Assembly (NCBI GenBank): GCA_016700175.1
Contig: CP065003.1
Coordinates: 1,064,001-1,128,000 of the forward strand
Length of the DNA: 64,000 nt
From: Acidobacteriota bacterium
Lineage (GTDB): Bacteria; Acidobacteriota; Blastocatellia; Pyrinomonadales; Pyrinomonadaceae
Direction of reading: 5' to 3'
Below, one piece after another: positions 50,501-59,972 of this stretch (position 1 is its first letter; every line of letters starts with the position of its first letter). The notes beneath the pieces are model-generated. The model saw only the letters and a program-made list of their open reading frames with translations, did no database searches and was not told the origin of the DNA. Made by a program: the position numbers and the translations under genes.

Positions 50501-51042
50501 CGCCAGTCCGGCTCCAGCATCCCGTAGACGACCAGATCGACGAACCGGTCGTGAAGCCATTCCGCGTCGCGGATAGTGCCTTCTTCAGTAAAACCGAGCC
50601 TTTCAGGGATCGCCCTGCTCTTTACGTTTCCTCTCGCGCAGCGGATGTTCATACGGTGCATTCCGAGGTCGTCGAATGCGAAGTCCGTCAGCCTTTTCGC
50701 GCACTTCGTGACGATCCCTCTGCCGGTGAACTCCCTTCCGAGCCAGTAGCCGATCTCGGTTCCGCGGTTCGCTTTGTCTATGAAGTTGAGTCCCGCACCG
50801 CCGGCAAGTCTTCCTTCCTCGAAAATATGGAAGTTCATAGTCTCCTGCGCGGCGAAATCCCGGACGCTCTTCAGGATGAACGACCGTGCGTGCGCCGTGG
50901 AGTACCCGTTCACAGCCCACGGCATCCATTCGTGAAGGTGATCGAAGTTCCCCTTAACGAGCTTGCAAAGTTCGTCCAGGCTGTCCTCGGCCACCGGACG
51001 CATTTCGATTCCCGAACCTGCTTCAAGGACCACCATTTCCAT
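50485..51042 (-). CDS. RimJ/RimL-type GNAT N-acetyltransferase
   Basis: 185 residues, cytoplasmic. It has the standard GNAT order of the ribosomal-protein acetyltransferase group: an N-terminal substrate arm (MRPVAEDSLDELCKLV), then AGGAGLNFIDKANRGTEIGY, the acetyl-CoA loop WLGREFTGRGIVTKCAKRL, then NIRCARGNVKSRAIPERLGF and EGTIRDAEWLHDRFVDLVVY. The acceptor could be a protein N-terminus or an antibiotic-like amine. The last codons (TVSG and stop) lie in a heptamer tract. It is between murB and purA, in the same direction as both. Confidence 0.85.
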   Translation of the reverse strand: MEMVVLEAGSGIEMRPVAEDSLDELCKLVKGNFDHLHEWMPWAVNGYSTAHARSFILKSVRDFAAQETMNFHIFEEGRLAGGAGLNFIDKANRGTEIGYWLGREFTGRGIVTKCAKRLTDFAFDDLGMHRMNIRCARGNVKSRAIPERLGFTEEGTIRDAEWLHDRFVDLVVYGMLEPDWRTVSG

Positions 51043-51097
51043 ATGTCGGCAAATACCGGATTATACAGGATGGCGCCTCGCTCCCGAACCATCCACG

Positions 51098-52177
51098 TCA
51101 GTCGAACCCAATCAGCGCCGGTTCCTGGACAAGGCGGACCCCGAACAACTCTTCGACCCTTTCGACTATTTCCTTCTTCAGACAGAGAACTTCATCCGCC
51201 GACGCCCCGCCGCGGTTCGTTAGCGCAAGCGTGTGAAGATTTGATAATCCCGCGTTTCCTTTGAGGTATCCCTTCGCGAAGCCCGATTTCTCAATGAGCC
51301 ACGCGGCAGGGATCTTGACGCCGCCTCCGGGCACATCGAAGTGCGGAACCGGCGACCCTTCCCCGGCAACGGCGAGCAGCGCCGCACGCCTTTCGATCTC
51401 TTCGAACTCGTCCCGCGCAACTACAGGGTTCTTGAAGAACGAGCCTGCTGAATGCGAATCCGCTCCTCCCTGCTTCGCCATCATCCCTTTCGAGGCCCTT
51501 ATCGAACAAACGGCGGACCTCATTTCGGCGAGCGATGGATCGAAATCCCTGAAAACCCGGATCAGATCGGGATAGGCGATCGCCGGCTTCCCTCCTTTCC
51601 TCAACTCATAGGTCACGGCGAGAACGACATACCGGTCTTTTGCCGTGGTGTTAAAAATGCTCGAGCGATAAGCGAATCCGCATTCAGACCCGGCGATGTC
51701 CTTCACGAGACGGTCCTCGAGGTCCAGAACGCGCACTGAAACGATCGTCTCGGAAACCTCCTGGCCGTATGCACCTACGTTCTGGATGGGGGTCCCGCCG
51801 ACAAGACCCGGGATGCCGGACAGGCATTCGAGGCCCGCGAGTTCGTTGGCGACGCACCATTCAACGAACTCGTCCCAGTCTTCCCCAGCCCTCGCGGTGA
51901 CAAGAGCCGTGTCTTCGCGTCCGGGCACGTCCATCAGCGAAATGCCCTTCATCGCGATCCGTATGACCAGCCCGTTAAAGCCCGCGTCGGACACAAGGAT
52001 ATTGCTTCCTCCGCCGAGTATGAAGATCGGCAGTCCTTGCGCCTCGGCAAAATCGAGCGCTTCGGAGAGTTCCGATTCGTTCTCCACCTCGGCGAAGTAC
52101 CTCGCTGACCCGCCGACGCGAAACGTCGTCATCGGGGCGAGGGACACTTGTTCCTTGATCTTGAGTCCCGCAGTCAT
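51098..52177 (-). CDS. murB: UDP-N-acetylmuramate dehydrogenase (UDP-N-acetylenolpyruvoylglucosamine reductase)
   Basis: 359 residues from ATG 52177 (MTAGLKIKEQVSLAPMTTFR). The longer frame to 52234 adds 19 residues without family match. It reduces UDP-GlcNAc-enolpyruvate to UDP-MurNAc with NADPH in cell-wall precursor synthesis. FAD-binding motifs GGGSNILVSDAGFNGLVIRI and GIPGLVGGTPIQNVGAYGQE are present. The catalytic Ser lies in SAGSFFKNP, and AAWLIEKSGFAKG marks the C-terminal domain. It is not in a division gene cluster here. Confidence 0.95.
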   Translation of the reverse strand: MTAGLKIKEQVSLAPMTTFRVGGSARYFAEVENESELSEALDFAEAQGLPIFILGGGSNILVSDAGFNGLVIRIAMKGISLMDVPGREDTALVTARAGEDWDEFVEWCVANELAGLECLSGIPGLVGGTPIQNVGAYGQEVSETIVSVRVLDLEDRLVKDIAGSECGFAYRSSIFNTTAKDRYVVLAVTYELRKGGKPAIAYPDLIRVFRDFDPSLAEMRSAVCSIRASKGMMAKQGGADSHSAGSFFKNPVVARDEFEEIERRAALLAVAGEGSPVPHFDVPGGGVKIPAAWLIEKSGFAKGYLKGNAGLSNLHTLALTNRGGASADEVLCLKKEIVERVEELFGVRLVQEPALIGFD

Positions 52178-52255
52178 TTGGTCTCGAACAAAAAAAGTGA
52201 GAGCAGAAAAGCTCTCACTCAAATAATCCGCCAAAAAGGCCCGTGAATCAAACGC

Positions 52256-54175
52256 CTAGTTCAGATCGATCCGGAAGAATTCACGCTCCAGACGGCTCGC
52301 AAGCCTCTGGTCGACCGACTTAAGCTGTTCCTGGATCTTCCGGGCCTCCTTCTGGTCTCCGTTCTTGAACTCAGAAAGAGCCAGGTAGTACATCGCTTCC
52401 GGGAAGGATTCCTGTATCTTCATCGCCCGTTTGAACTGCTTGATCGCGTCGCTCCACTTACGTCGGTTGTACTCAGCCTTGCCGAGCTCGAAGACCGCGG
52501 CCGCCCACTTCTCGTTGCTGAGGCGGTTGGCCTCCTTCAGGGCTTCCGCTGCGAGTTCGGGTTCGCCGAGTTCATTGAGCACGATGCCAAGGTACAGATT
52601 CGCTGCGGCCAGATTCTCCCTGGATGCATTGTCCGACTCCTTGTACTGGGAAACAGCCTTTTCCAAAGCCGTTCTGGCACTTACCAGATTGGACCGCTTG
52701 TCGGCCTGCATGTTCTTCCGGTCGTAATCCTCGGCCGCCTTGTAATGGGCCCAGCCCAGATTTGTCGTAACGGTTGCCGTATCGGGAGCGAGCCCGGAAG
52801 CGGTCTTGAAGGCGGCGATCGCGGGAACCCAGTTGCCGCGTTCTGCCTGCGCGAACCCGTAGGTCGTGAAGAGTTCCGGATCGTCCTTCACCCTTGCGAC
52901 CGCGATCCTGTACTTGGCGATCGCGAGATCGATCTTGTTGGACTGGCGATACGCTTCCGCGACGTTGGCATAGCCCTCGTCCATCAGCCGCTTCTGTTCA
53001 TCGGTCTGGTCCGAGTTGAACTCGATCGACTTCTCGAACGCCGCAATAGCCTTGTCGTACTGGCCTTTGTTGTAGTAGGCGACGCCCAGATCGAACCAAG
53101 CCTGGTAGAACCTCTGGTCCAGCCCGACCGACCTTTCGAACTCGGCGATGGCTTCGTCCTCGTTTCCGAGACGGTTGAGAGTCGCGCCAAGATAGTAGTG
53201 CGTCTCAGCGTTCTCGTCATCGATCTCGATCGACTTTCTCAGGGCTGCAACAGCCTGTTCATTCTGGTTCTGCTTATACCGGATCAGACCGAGGAAGAAC
53301 TGCGATTCCGCGTTTTCGGGATCCGAAGCCAGCGACTCAGCGATCAGCTGTTCGGCCTTAGCCGCTTCGCCGTCCTGATAGTAGATAATTCCCAGAGGCC
53401 CCTTGACCTCGGTAAGTCCGCTGTCGAGCGCGAGCGCTTGTTCGTAATTTTCCTTGGCAAGGTCATCTCGGCCCTTCGAATCATAGAACTGTCCGAGCCC
53501 TATATATGCTGAAGGGTTCTTCGGATCGTACTTTACGCCGGCCTGGTAGTAACGCTCCGCCTTTTCCGTCTCCGTGTTCGCCAGCGCGTTGTTCCTTCGC
53601 TCGTTGGTCTTGTCGTTCGCCGCATTCGCCTTCGCCGCCAGCTCTAGAAACTCGTCGGCCTTTACGAGCGCGCGGTCGCCGAGTGTCGTGTAGACCTCGC
53701 TGAGAGCCAGCTGGGCGTCCGTGTTTTCCGGATCAAGTTCTACCGCTCCTTCGAGGTAAACAACCGCGTTATCGATCTCGTCACGTGTTACGTAATACTC
53801 GCCTGCGCCAGCCAGGACCTTTGAGGCCTCTTCCTTCGGCATTCGCTTGATCTGAGATTCGAGACGCCTGTATTCCTCGGGTGTCACCTCGTCGATGTCG
53901 CGCCGGTTGCGGTTCGTCTTAGCGACCGCCTGAGACTGCCTCACGATCTGCCGCCTGGTCGAACTCCTTTGCTTGATCGTCCGTTTCGCCCGGGAACTTC
54001 GCCTGGCGCTGAAACTCCCTTTCTTCTTCAGGCCGACAACGACATACTTGCTGCTGCCTCCGGCAATGTTGCCCGGAACGATAACCTGGCCCCGGACAGG
54101 AAATGACGAGAGCAAGAATGCCCAGAGGACTGCCGCCGTCAACAAACTCTTTCGCAACTGGCTTTTTAGATCCAT
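52256..54175 (-). CDS. Large exported tetratricopeptide-repeat protein
   Basis: 639 residues. ATG 54175 (MDLKSQLRKSLLTAAVLWAF) follows GAGG by 5 nt and begins a signal peptide; the frame open to 54343 is non-coding upstream. A basic region rich in Arg and Ser (about 50-95) precedes about twelve TPR units. Examples are PENTDAQLALSEVYTTLGDR, PSAYIGLGQFYDSKGRDDLA, AETHYYLGATLNRLGNEDEA and AWFDLGVAYYNKGQYDKAIA. Such proteins are scaffolds in the periplasm or outer membrane; the partner is unknown. It stands alone, divergent from the EF-G paralogue. Confidence 0.85.
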   Translation of the reverse strand: MDLKSQLRKSLLTAAVLWAFLLSSFPVRGQVIVPGNIAGGSSKYVVVGLKKKGSFSARRSSRAKRTIKQRSSTRRQIVRQSQAVAKTNRNRRDIDEVTPEEYRRLESQIKRMPKEEASKVLAGAGEYYVTRDEIDNAVVYLEGAVELDPENTDAQLALSEVYTTLGDRALVKADEFLELAAKANAANDKTNERRNNALANTETEKAERYYQAGVKYDPKNPSAYIGLGQFYDSKGRDDLAKENYEQALALDSGLTEVKGPLGIIYYQDGEAAKAEQLIAESLASDPENAESQFFLGLIRYKQNQNEQAVAALRKSIEIDDENAETHYYLGATLNRLGNEDEAIAEFERSVGLDQRFYQAWFDLGVAYYNKGQYDKAIAAFEKSIEFNSDQTDEQKRLMDEGYANVAEAYRQSNKIDLAIAKYRIAVARVKDDPELFTTYGFAQAERGNWVPAIAAFKTASGLAPDTATVTTNLGWAHYKAAEDYDRKNMQADKRSNLVSARTALEKAVSQYKESDNASRENLAAANLYLGIVLNELGEPELAAEALKEANRLSNEKWAAAVFELGKAEYNRRKWSDAIKQFKRAMKIQESFPEAMYYLALSEFKNGDQKEARKIQEQLKSVDQRLASRLEREFFRIDLN

Positions 54176-54555
54176 ATCGACCTCGATTCGGTACTGTGAC
54201 TGCAAATTTAATAATTGCTTGTACTTGCGGGTAAAAACTGTCGGATGCCCACGCCCGGGTTGACGTTTACCCGCCATCCTTTTGCTGAGGCAGACGATCA
54301 GGCGATCTGTCGTCCCTATTGTCAATGCGTGGAAGGCCGGCAATCAGGATCATTTGACTATGACATTGTATGTTCAATTCGAAAGCGTGTAAACACAGTC
54401 CTCCGGATCGAATACTCCCTCAAAACGGGAGTCTTGCACAACGAGGGTAACCTAATTTACATTTACATAATACTTCGTAACCAGACGCTTCAGTCTCCCG
54501 GACCGAGGATCTGTCCGCGCGGAGAATCAGCTAACCAAGGAGAATCTTTTCCAGA
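54176..54555. other. Divergent promoter region
   Basis: AT-richer than its surroundings, for example aatttacatttacataatac at about 54452-54472, where the EF-G paralogue promoter should be. No gene, repeat or clear box pair is seen. Confidence 0.4.
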
Positions 54556-56661
54556 ATGAAAGCATTTGCCACTGAGAATTTGCGGAACCTTGCGGTGATC
54601 GGCCACGGCGACGCCGGAAAGACCCAGCTCGTCAGCTCGATGTTGTACGTCGCGGGCACGACCCCTCGCTGGGGAAAGGTAGATGACGGGACGACCGTCA
54701 CCGACCACGAAGAAGACAGTATCGAGAGGAAGGTAACGCTTAACAACAACTTTGCCCACCTTGAGTACAAAGACACAAAATTCAATTTCATAGATTCGCC
54801 GGGTTACGCAGCATTCGTATCGCACGCCCGACCTGCCTGCCGCGTTGCCGATTGCGCCCTTGTGGTCGTCGACGCCGTCAAAGGGATCGAGGTGCAGACC
54901 GAACGAACCTGGAACTACGCCAACGAATTCATGCTTCCGCGGTTTATGGTGATCACGAAGCTCGATAAGGAAAATGCCGACTTCGGTCACGCGGTGGATA
55001 CCGCAACCGAATCGTTCGCGCGTTCCATCGTGCCTTTCACGCTGCCGATAGGATCGGAGGACAACTTCAAAGGCGTCGTCGATGTGGTTCATATGAAGGC
55101 GTACGAGTTTGACTCGAACGGGAAGGCGAAGGAGATCGAGATCCCTGAAAAGGGTCGCGAGCTCGTCGACTCTACCCGTGAAAAGCTTGTCGAGATAGTG
55201 GCCGAGTCTGACGACGAACTCCTCGAGAAGTACTTTGAAGAAGGCACGCTCGACGACGAAGAGATCTACTCTAACCTTTCGAAAGCGATCGCCAAGAGCA
55301 AGCTGTGTCCCGTCTTCGCGGTCTCGTCCGAGACCCTCGTCGGGCTTTCGGTACTGCTCGACCACATCGTCGAGTTTGGTCCGAATCCGGCCACGCATTC
55401 GATCGAAGTCGGCTATGCGGACCTCGAAGACGAGAAGTCAAAGATCGAGAGGAAATACTCCAACGATGAGCCGTTCTCGGCTTTCGTTTTTCGTACGATC
55501 GCCGATCCGTTCTCGGGAAGGATCAACGTGATGAAGGTCATTTCGGGAATCGTCAAAGCAGACGACCACGTGTACAACTCGACACACGGTACGCAGGAAA
55601 GGATCGCGGGCCTCAACCTGCTTCAGGGCAAGGAACTGCAGAAGGTCGATCAGGCCCAGACCGGAGACATCGTGGCGGTCGTCAAGCTAAAGGACACGCA
55701 GACCGGAGACACTCTGTGCGACAAGGATCACCACATCGTCTATCCCAAGGTGCACTACCGCGATCCGGCAGTCGCCTTCGCGATCGAGCCTAAATCGCGC
55801 GCCGACGAGGACAAGATCGGGACCTCTCTTCACAAGATACTCGAAGAGGACCCGAGCCTTCGATTCGAGCGCGACTCGCAGACGAAGGAGTTCATTCTCA
55901 GCGGGTCGGGCCAGCAGCACATCGAGGTCGTCGTTGACAAACTCAGGGACAGGTACGGTGTCGAGGTCGAACTCCATCCTCCGAAGGTACCCTACAAAGA
56001 GACCATAACCTCAAGGGTCGAAGTTCAGGGAAGACACAAGAAGCAATCCGGCGGTCGCGGCCAGTTCGGCGACTGCAAAGTGATCTTTGAGCCTCTGCCG
56101 TCCGGCGGAGGATTCGAGTTCGAGGACAAGATCTTCGGAGGCGCGATCCCGCAGAACTTCAGGCCGGCGGTCGAGAAAGGCATTCTCGAGGCAGCGGCGA
56201 ACGGCGCCATCGCGGGTTATCCGCTTGTCGACTTCAAGGTAACGCTGATCGACGGGAGTTATCATTCGGTCGATTCCGACGAGCATTCGTTCAAGGCCGC
56301 GGGGCGAAAAGCCTTTCGCAACGCGATGGAGCAGGCGCGTCCCACGATCCTTGAGCCGATAATGGATGTTGAAGTCTTTTGTCCCCAGGAAGTATCGGGC
56401 GATATCATGGGCGACCTGAACTCGCGTCGCGGACGCGTCCAGGGAATGGACATGAGGGGCAAACAGCAGATCATAAAGGCCCAGGTCCCGCTCGCGGAGA
56501 TGCTGGATTACCAGGGCCGCCTGAACTCGATGACCCAGGCCCGCGGGAGCTACAACATGGAGTTCTCGAGGTACGAGGCTGTGCCGCACAATCTTCAGAG
56601 CAAGGTAATAGACCAGGCTCGCGAGGAAGGCAGGATCAGGACCCACGAAGACGAGGACTGA
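54556..56661 (+). CDS. Elongation factor G-like GTPase (EF-G paralogue)
   Basis: 701 residues with the full EF-G domain order I-V. The P-loop is GHGDAGKT (16-23), G3 is DSPGY, and G4 reads TKLD instead of the usual NKxD. Domain II is around 305-390 and domain IV has the GRGQFGDCKVIFEPLP segment. The N-terminus and G motifs match the EF-G type 2 / EF-G-like group that accompanies the canonical fusA. Such paralogues act in ribosome recycling, or lack clear translocase activity. No str-operon neighbours (rpsL, rpsG, tuf) are present, which confirms it is not the main EF-G. Confidence 0.85.
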   Translation: MKAFATENLRNLAVIGHGDAGKTQLVSSMLYVAGTTPRWGKVDDGTTVTDHEEDSIERKVTLNNNFAHLEYKDTKFNFIDSPGYAAFVSHARPACRVADCALVVVDAVKGIEVQTERTWNYANEFMLPRFMVITKLDKENADFGHAVDTATESFARSIVPFTLPIGSEDNFKGVVDVVHMKAYEFDSNGKAKEIEIPEKGRELVDSTREKLVEIVAESDDELLEKYFEEGTLDDEEIYSNLSKAIAKSKLCPVFAVSSETLVGLSVLLDHIVEFGPNPATHSIEVGYADLEDEKSKIERKYSNDEPFSAFVFRTIADPFSGRINVMKVISGIVKADDHVYNSTHGTQERIAGLNLLQGKELQKVDQAQTGDIVAVVKLKDTQTGDTLCDKDHHIVYPKVHYRDPAVAFAIEPKSRADEDKIGTSLHKILEEDPSLRFERDSQTKEFILSGSGQQHIEVVVDKLRDRYGVEVELHPPKVPYKETITSRVEVQGRHKKQSGGRGQFGDCKVIFEPLPSGGGFEFEDKIFGGAIPQNFRPAVEKGILEAAANGAIAGYPLVDFKVTLIDGSYHSVDSDEHSFKAAGRKAFRNAMEQARPTILEPIMDVEVFCPQEVSGDIMGDLNSRRGRVQGMDMRGKQQIIKAQVPLAEMLDYQGRLNSMTQARGSYNMEFSRYEAVPHNLQSKVIDQAREEGRIRTHEDED

Positions 56662-56718
56662 GTCTGAGGTCTCGAAGGATCAGTCCCGGGAGCCGCTATT
56701 CAGCGAAAGGAGAGTCAA

Positions 56719-56988
56719 ATGAAACTGGAAGTGTTCAAATTCGGACTGGCCTGGGCGGCAAGCACGGGGGTGCTCATGCTGGCGCTCAACATTCTATTCC
56801 TGTTCATTCTGCCCCGCGGAGAAGGTGCGTTTCCCGGAGATCAGATCCTCGCTCCGTTGGTGTTCGCCTCTGAGCAGGACATTCCGCTGGGAGCGATCGT
56901 GATGGCGATCCTAATTCAGTCGTTTATCAGCGGCACGTTCGGATCGACGCTGGCCTGGATTTACAACCGCCTGGTGGACAGAGGCTGA
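56719..56988 (+). CDS. Small two-helix membrane protein
   Basis: 89 residues with a good ribosome site (AAGGAGA, about 6 nt). There are two hydrophobic helices (about 8-32 TGVLMLALNILFLFILP and 58-82 AIVMAILIQSFISGTFGST), joined by a periplasmic or cytoplasmic loop of about 25 residues. No motif identifies it. It lies between the EF-G paralogue and the metal ATPase and is followed by a terminator, so it forms the end of the EF-G transcript or its own unit. Confidence 0.7.
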   Translation: MKLEVFKFGLAWAASTGVLMLALNILFLFILPRGEGAFPGDQILAPLVFASEQDIPLGAIVMAILIQSFISGTFGSTLAWIYNRLVDRG

Positions 56989-57017
56989 CCGCGCCCCGAA
57001 TCTGCGCCGGTAAGGCT

Positions 57018-57058
57018 CCGAGCCGCAGGGCGTGACCTTGCGGCTCGGTTTCTTTTTT
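57018..57058 (+). terminator. Intrinsic terminator after the small membrane protein gene
   Basis: CCGAGCCGCA … TGCGGCTCGG hairpin (10-bp stem) followed by TTTCTTTTTT. Confidence 0.9.
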
Positions 57059-57138
57059 GCTCGGAGTCCCACGACCCGGACCGCACTCGGTCAGTTCGCG
57101 GATCTTCGAGCCCCGCCGCGATCAACCGGAGAGAAATT

Positions 57139-59496
57139 ATGGAGCCAGTAGGTCTGACACGAAAAAAAACGGAGGAGCCTGAAATACACAGGGACCCGGT
57201 TTGCGGCATGTTCGTCACCCCTATGTCGGCAGCCGCGGACTTCGAATACGAAGGCAAGATCTACTATTTCTGTACGACAGGCTGCCGCGACCGATTCATA
57301 GAGGACCCCGCCCGCTTTCTCGATCCCGATTCGGAACCCGACATTTCCGCTATGGGAGGGGACGGAGACGCTGAATACACCTGCCCGATGCACCCGGAGG
57401 TTGTCCGGATCGGACCCGGCTCGTGCCCGATCTGCGGAATGGCGCTCGAGCCGAAGGTGGCGACGCTCGACGACCGGCCCGATCCCGAGTACGTCGATAT
57501 GAAGCGGCGCTTCATCGTTTCTGCGATACTTTCTTTACCGGTTCTTTTGCTCGCGATGGGCGAGATGTTCGTCGATGTTTATTCGTTTCTTCCGGGATAT
57601 TCTCACGCTCAGGTCTCCGGTTTCCTAGTCTGGTTCCAGTTGACGCTTGCAACTCCAGTGGTCCTATGGGGCGGCTGGCCTTTCTTCGTGCGCGCCTATC
57701 GCTCGATCCTCAACGTCAGCCCAAACATGTTCACTTTGATAGGGATAGGCACGGGGACGGCGTATGTATACAGCCTCGTCGCCGTCCTTGCACCTCAGAT
57801 ATTTCCGGCGGGAATCCGCGACTCGCATACGGGACAGATCCCGGTCTACTTCGAAGCGGCCGCCGTGATCACGACACTGGTTCTCCTTGGCCAGGTTCTG
57901 GAACTGAGGGCGCGCAGCAAAACCTCGGCGGCGATCAAGGAGCTTCTGGGGCTCGCCCCGGAAACAGCGCTTCTTGTCCACGACGACGGATCGGAGGAAG
58001 AGATCCCGCTCGCTCGCGTCGAAACAGGCGCGAAGCTTCGGGTGAAGGCCAACGAGCGGGTCCCCGTCGACGGAGAGATCCTGGAAGGCGAGACGTCGGT
58101 CGATGAGTCGATGGTCACCGGAGAATCGATCCCGGTCGAGAAATCGCAAGGCGACGAGGTTATCGGCGGCACGATCAACGGGAACAGGGGATTCACGATG
58201 CGCGCCGACAAGGTGGGAAAGGACACGCTGCTTTCGAGGATCGTGCAGATGGTCGGCGAGGCTCAGCGCTCGCAGGCTCCAATCCAGAGGATCGCGGATG
58301 TGGTTTCCGCCTACTTCGTACCGGCCGTGGTAGTAGCGGCGCTTGTCTCGTTCGCTGTATGGCTGGCGCTCGGTTCGCTTTCTTTCGCGCTCGTCGCCGC
58401 CGTTTCGGTGCTGATCATCGCCTGTCCCTGCGCTCTGGGACTCGCGACGCCGATGTCGATAATGGTCGGGACAGGTCACGGGGCTCGGAACGGGATACTC
58501 GTGAAAAAGGCCGAGGCGCTGGAGATCCTCGAGAAAGTGAACGCGGTGGTGGTGGATAAGACGGGGACCCTCACCGAAGGCGAGCCAAAGGTCCAGGAGA
58601 TCGTTCCGGCAGGCAGATTCGATGAGAGCGAACTGCTTTCGCTTGCGGCCGCGGTAGAGAGGTCGAGCGAGCATCCGCTTGCCGATTCTGTCGTTCGCGC
58701 AGCAAAGGAACGCGGGCTGGACATCGAGGAGCCGTCGGAGTTTGAGTCGTTTACGGGACAGGGCGTCATAGGAACCGTCAACGGGCGCGATGTGAAGGCA
58801 GGCATCCCGGACTTTGTGGCCGGCTCTTCCGGAGTCGGCGAAGAAGCCCTTGCAGGGGCGGAGGAACTGCGTGAAAAAGGCCGGACGGTAGTGTTCGTTT
58901 CGGTTGACGGCGAATACGCTGGGCTCATAGCAGTGTCCGACAGCATTCGCGCGTCTGCGAAGGACGCGATCGCACGTCTGCATTCGTTCGGGATCGACGT
59001 GATAATGATGACCGGGGACAACGAGCGGACCGCGCGAGCGGTGGCCCGTGAACTCGACATCGACAAGGTCTTCGCCGATGTCAGGCCCGAACGGAAAGCG
59101 GATAAAGTCAAAGAGTTGCAGGAGAAAGGTATGACCGTCGCGATGGCGGGCGACGGCGTGAACGACGCTCCCGCTCTCGCTCAGGCTCATGTCGGGATCG
59201 CGATGGGCAGCGGAACGGATGTCGCCCTCGAAGCGGCGGATATGACTCTGCTCAAGGGAGATCTGGGAGGATTGATAAAGGCGATCCGCCTCAGCCGGTC
59301 GACGATGAAGAACATACGTCAGAATCTTTTCTTCGCATTCGTCTACAACGCGGTCGGGGTTCCGGTCGCGGCAGGTGTTTTATTTCCGATATTCGGAGTG
59401 CTTCTGAGCCCTATGATCGCGAGCGCGGCGATGACGTTCAGCTCGGTATCCGTGATTACCAATGCTCTCAGGCTGAGGAATGTTGATCTTACGTGA
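57139..59496 (+). CDS. Heavy-metal P1B-type ATPase (copper/silver type) with YHS and HMBD domains
   Basis: 785 residues, inner membrane; exports Cu+ or Ag+ using ATP. The N-terminus has no classic CxxC HMA domain. It carries a YHS/TRASH-like segment (DPVCGMFVTP … YFCTTGCRDRF, about 20-55) and the heavy-metal-binding domain YTCPMHPEV … CPICGMALEP (about 80-108). The membrane motif C429-P-C431, the phosphorylation site D473-KTGT, the TGES loop and the GDGVNDAP hinge are all present. GGAGAG precedes the ATG. The single gene has no copper chaperone or CueR beside it. Confidence 0.93.
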   Translation: MEPVGLTRKKTEEPEIHRDPVCGMFVTPMSAAADFEYEGKIYYFCTTGCRDRFIEDPARFLDPDSEPDISAMGGDGDAEYTCPMHPEVVRIGPGSCPICGMALEPKVATLDDRPDPEYVDMKRRFIVSAILSLPVLLLAMGEMFVDVYSFLPGYSHAQVSGFLVWFQLTLATPVVLWGGWPFFVRAYRSILNVSPNMFTLIGIGTGTAYVYSLVAVLAPQIFPAGIRDSHTGQIPVYFEAAAVITTLVLLGQVLELRARSKTSAAIKELLGLAPETALLVHDDGSEEEIPLARVETGAKLRVKANERVPVDGEILEGETSVDESMVTGESIPVEKSQGDEVIGGTINGNRGFTMRADKVGKDTLLSRIVQMVGEAQRSQAPIQRIADVVSAYFVPAVVVAALVSFAVWLALGSLSFALVAAVSVLIIACPCALGLATPMSIMVGTGHGARNGILVKKAEALEILEKVNAVVVDKTGTLTEGEPKVQEIVPAGRFDESELLSLAAAVERSSEHPLADSVVRAAKERGLDIEEPSEFESFTGQGVIGTVNGRDVKAGIPDFVAGSSGVGEEALAGAEELREKGRTVVFVSVDGEYAGLIAVSDSIRASAKDAIARLHSFGIDVIMMTGDNERTARAVARELDIDKVFADVRPERKADKVKELQEKGMTVAMAGDGVNDAPALAQAHVGIAMGSGTDVALEAADMTLLKGDLGGLIKAIRLSRSTMKNIRQNLFFAFVYNAVGVPVAAGVLFPIFGVLLSPMIASAAMTFSSVSVITNALRLRNVDLT

Positions 59497-59834
59497 GAGG
59501 GCGCTCTGAGTCTAAGCACAACCGTTCAGAGGAACGCTTCTTGTGTCCAGACCCGGGAACCGGTATTTCGGGCGAACAGGAATATCAGTTACCCCCCGTT
59601 TCAACGGGGGGATGAATAAGTCGCTCCAGGAAATGTTTGCCGGCTTTAGCCGGCCTCTTTTGGGGGCTTAAGCCCCTCTCAAAGCTGTTGTCCTTCACTA
59701 CCCCCCGCTGAAGCGAGGGGCATCTTATAGCTCTGAAATTTCTACTGGTAGAATCTCGCGAAAACAAGAAAGAGACTGTCTCTTAAGACAGACTCCAAAA
59801 CCGAACCGTTCAGTTGTGGGATCGAATCAGTACA
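59497..59834. repeat. Hairpin-repeat region between ATPase and Feo genes
   Basis: Bases 59587-59725 repeat the triple-hairpin element of 33782-34130, in variant form (ccccgtttcaacgggg, gccggctttagccggc, ggggcttaagcccc, ccccgctgaagcgagggg). The rest shows nothing. Confidence 0.75.
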
Positions 59835-59972
59835 TCAGACCTTCCCGCAGCCGCATCCGGGTCCGCAGCCGCTCTTGGATCTTTGCAGCGCCGCCGACCT
59901 CCAGGCTCGATAGCCCAGAAAACCCGCCGCTAGGACGATCATAATCAGCACGATAATGAGTTGGATGGTCAT
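59835..59972 (-). CDS. FeoB-associated Cys-rich small membrane protein
   Basis: 45 residues. One N-terminal membrane helix (MTIQLIIVLIMIVLAAGFLG) is followed by a basic linker and a C-terminal Cys cluster C36-G-P-G-C40-G-C42-G-K. This is the layout of the FeoB-associated Cys-rich family found next to ferrous iron transporters. It probably binds iron or helps FeoB at the membrane. It lies downstream of feoB in the same direction, but a 406-bp repeat-rich gap separates them, which is unusual because it normally follows feoB directly. TGA is at 59835-59837. Confidence 0.8.
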   Translation of the reverse strand: MTIQLIIVLIMIVLAAGFLGYRAWRSAALQRSKSGCGPGCGCGKV

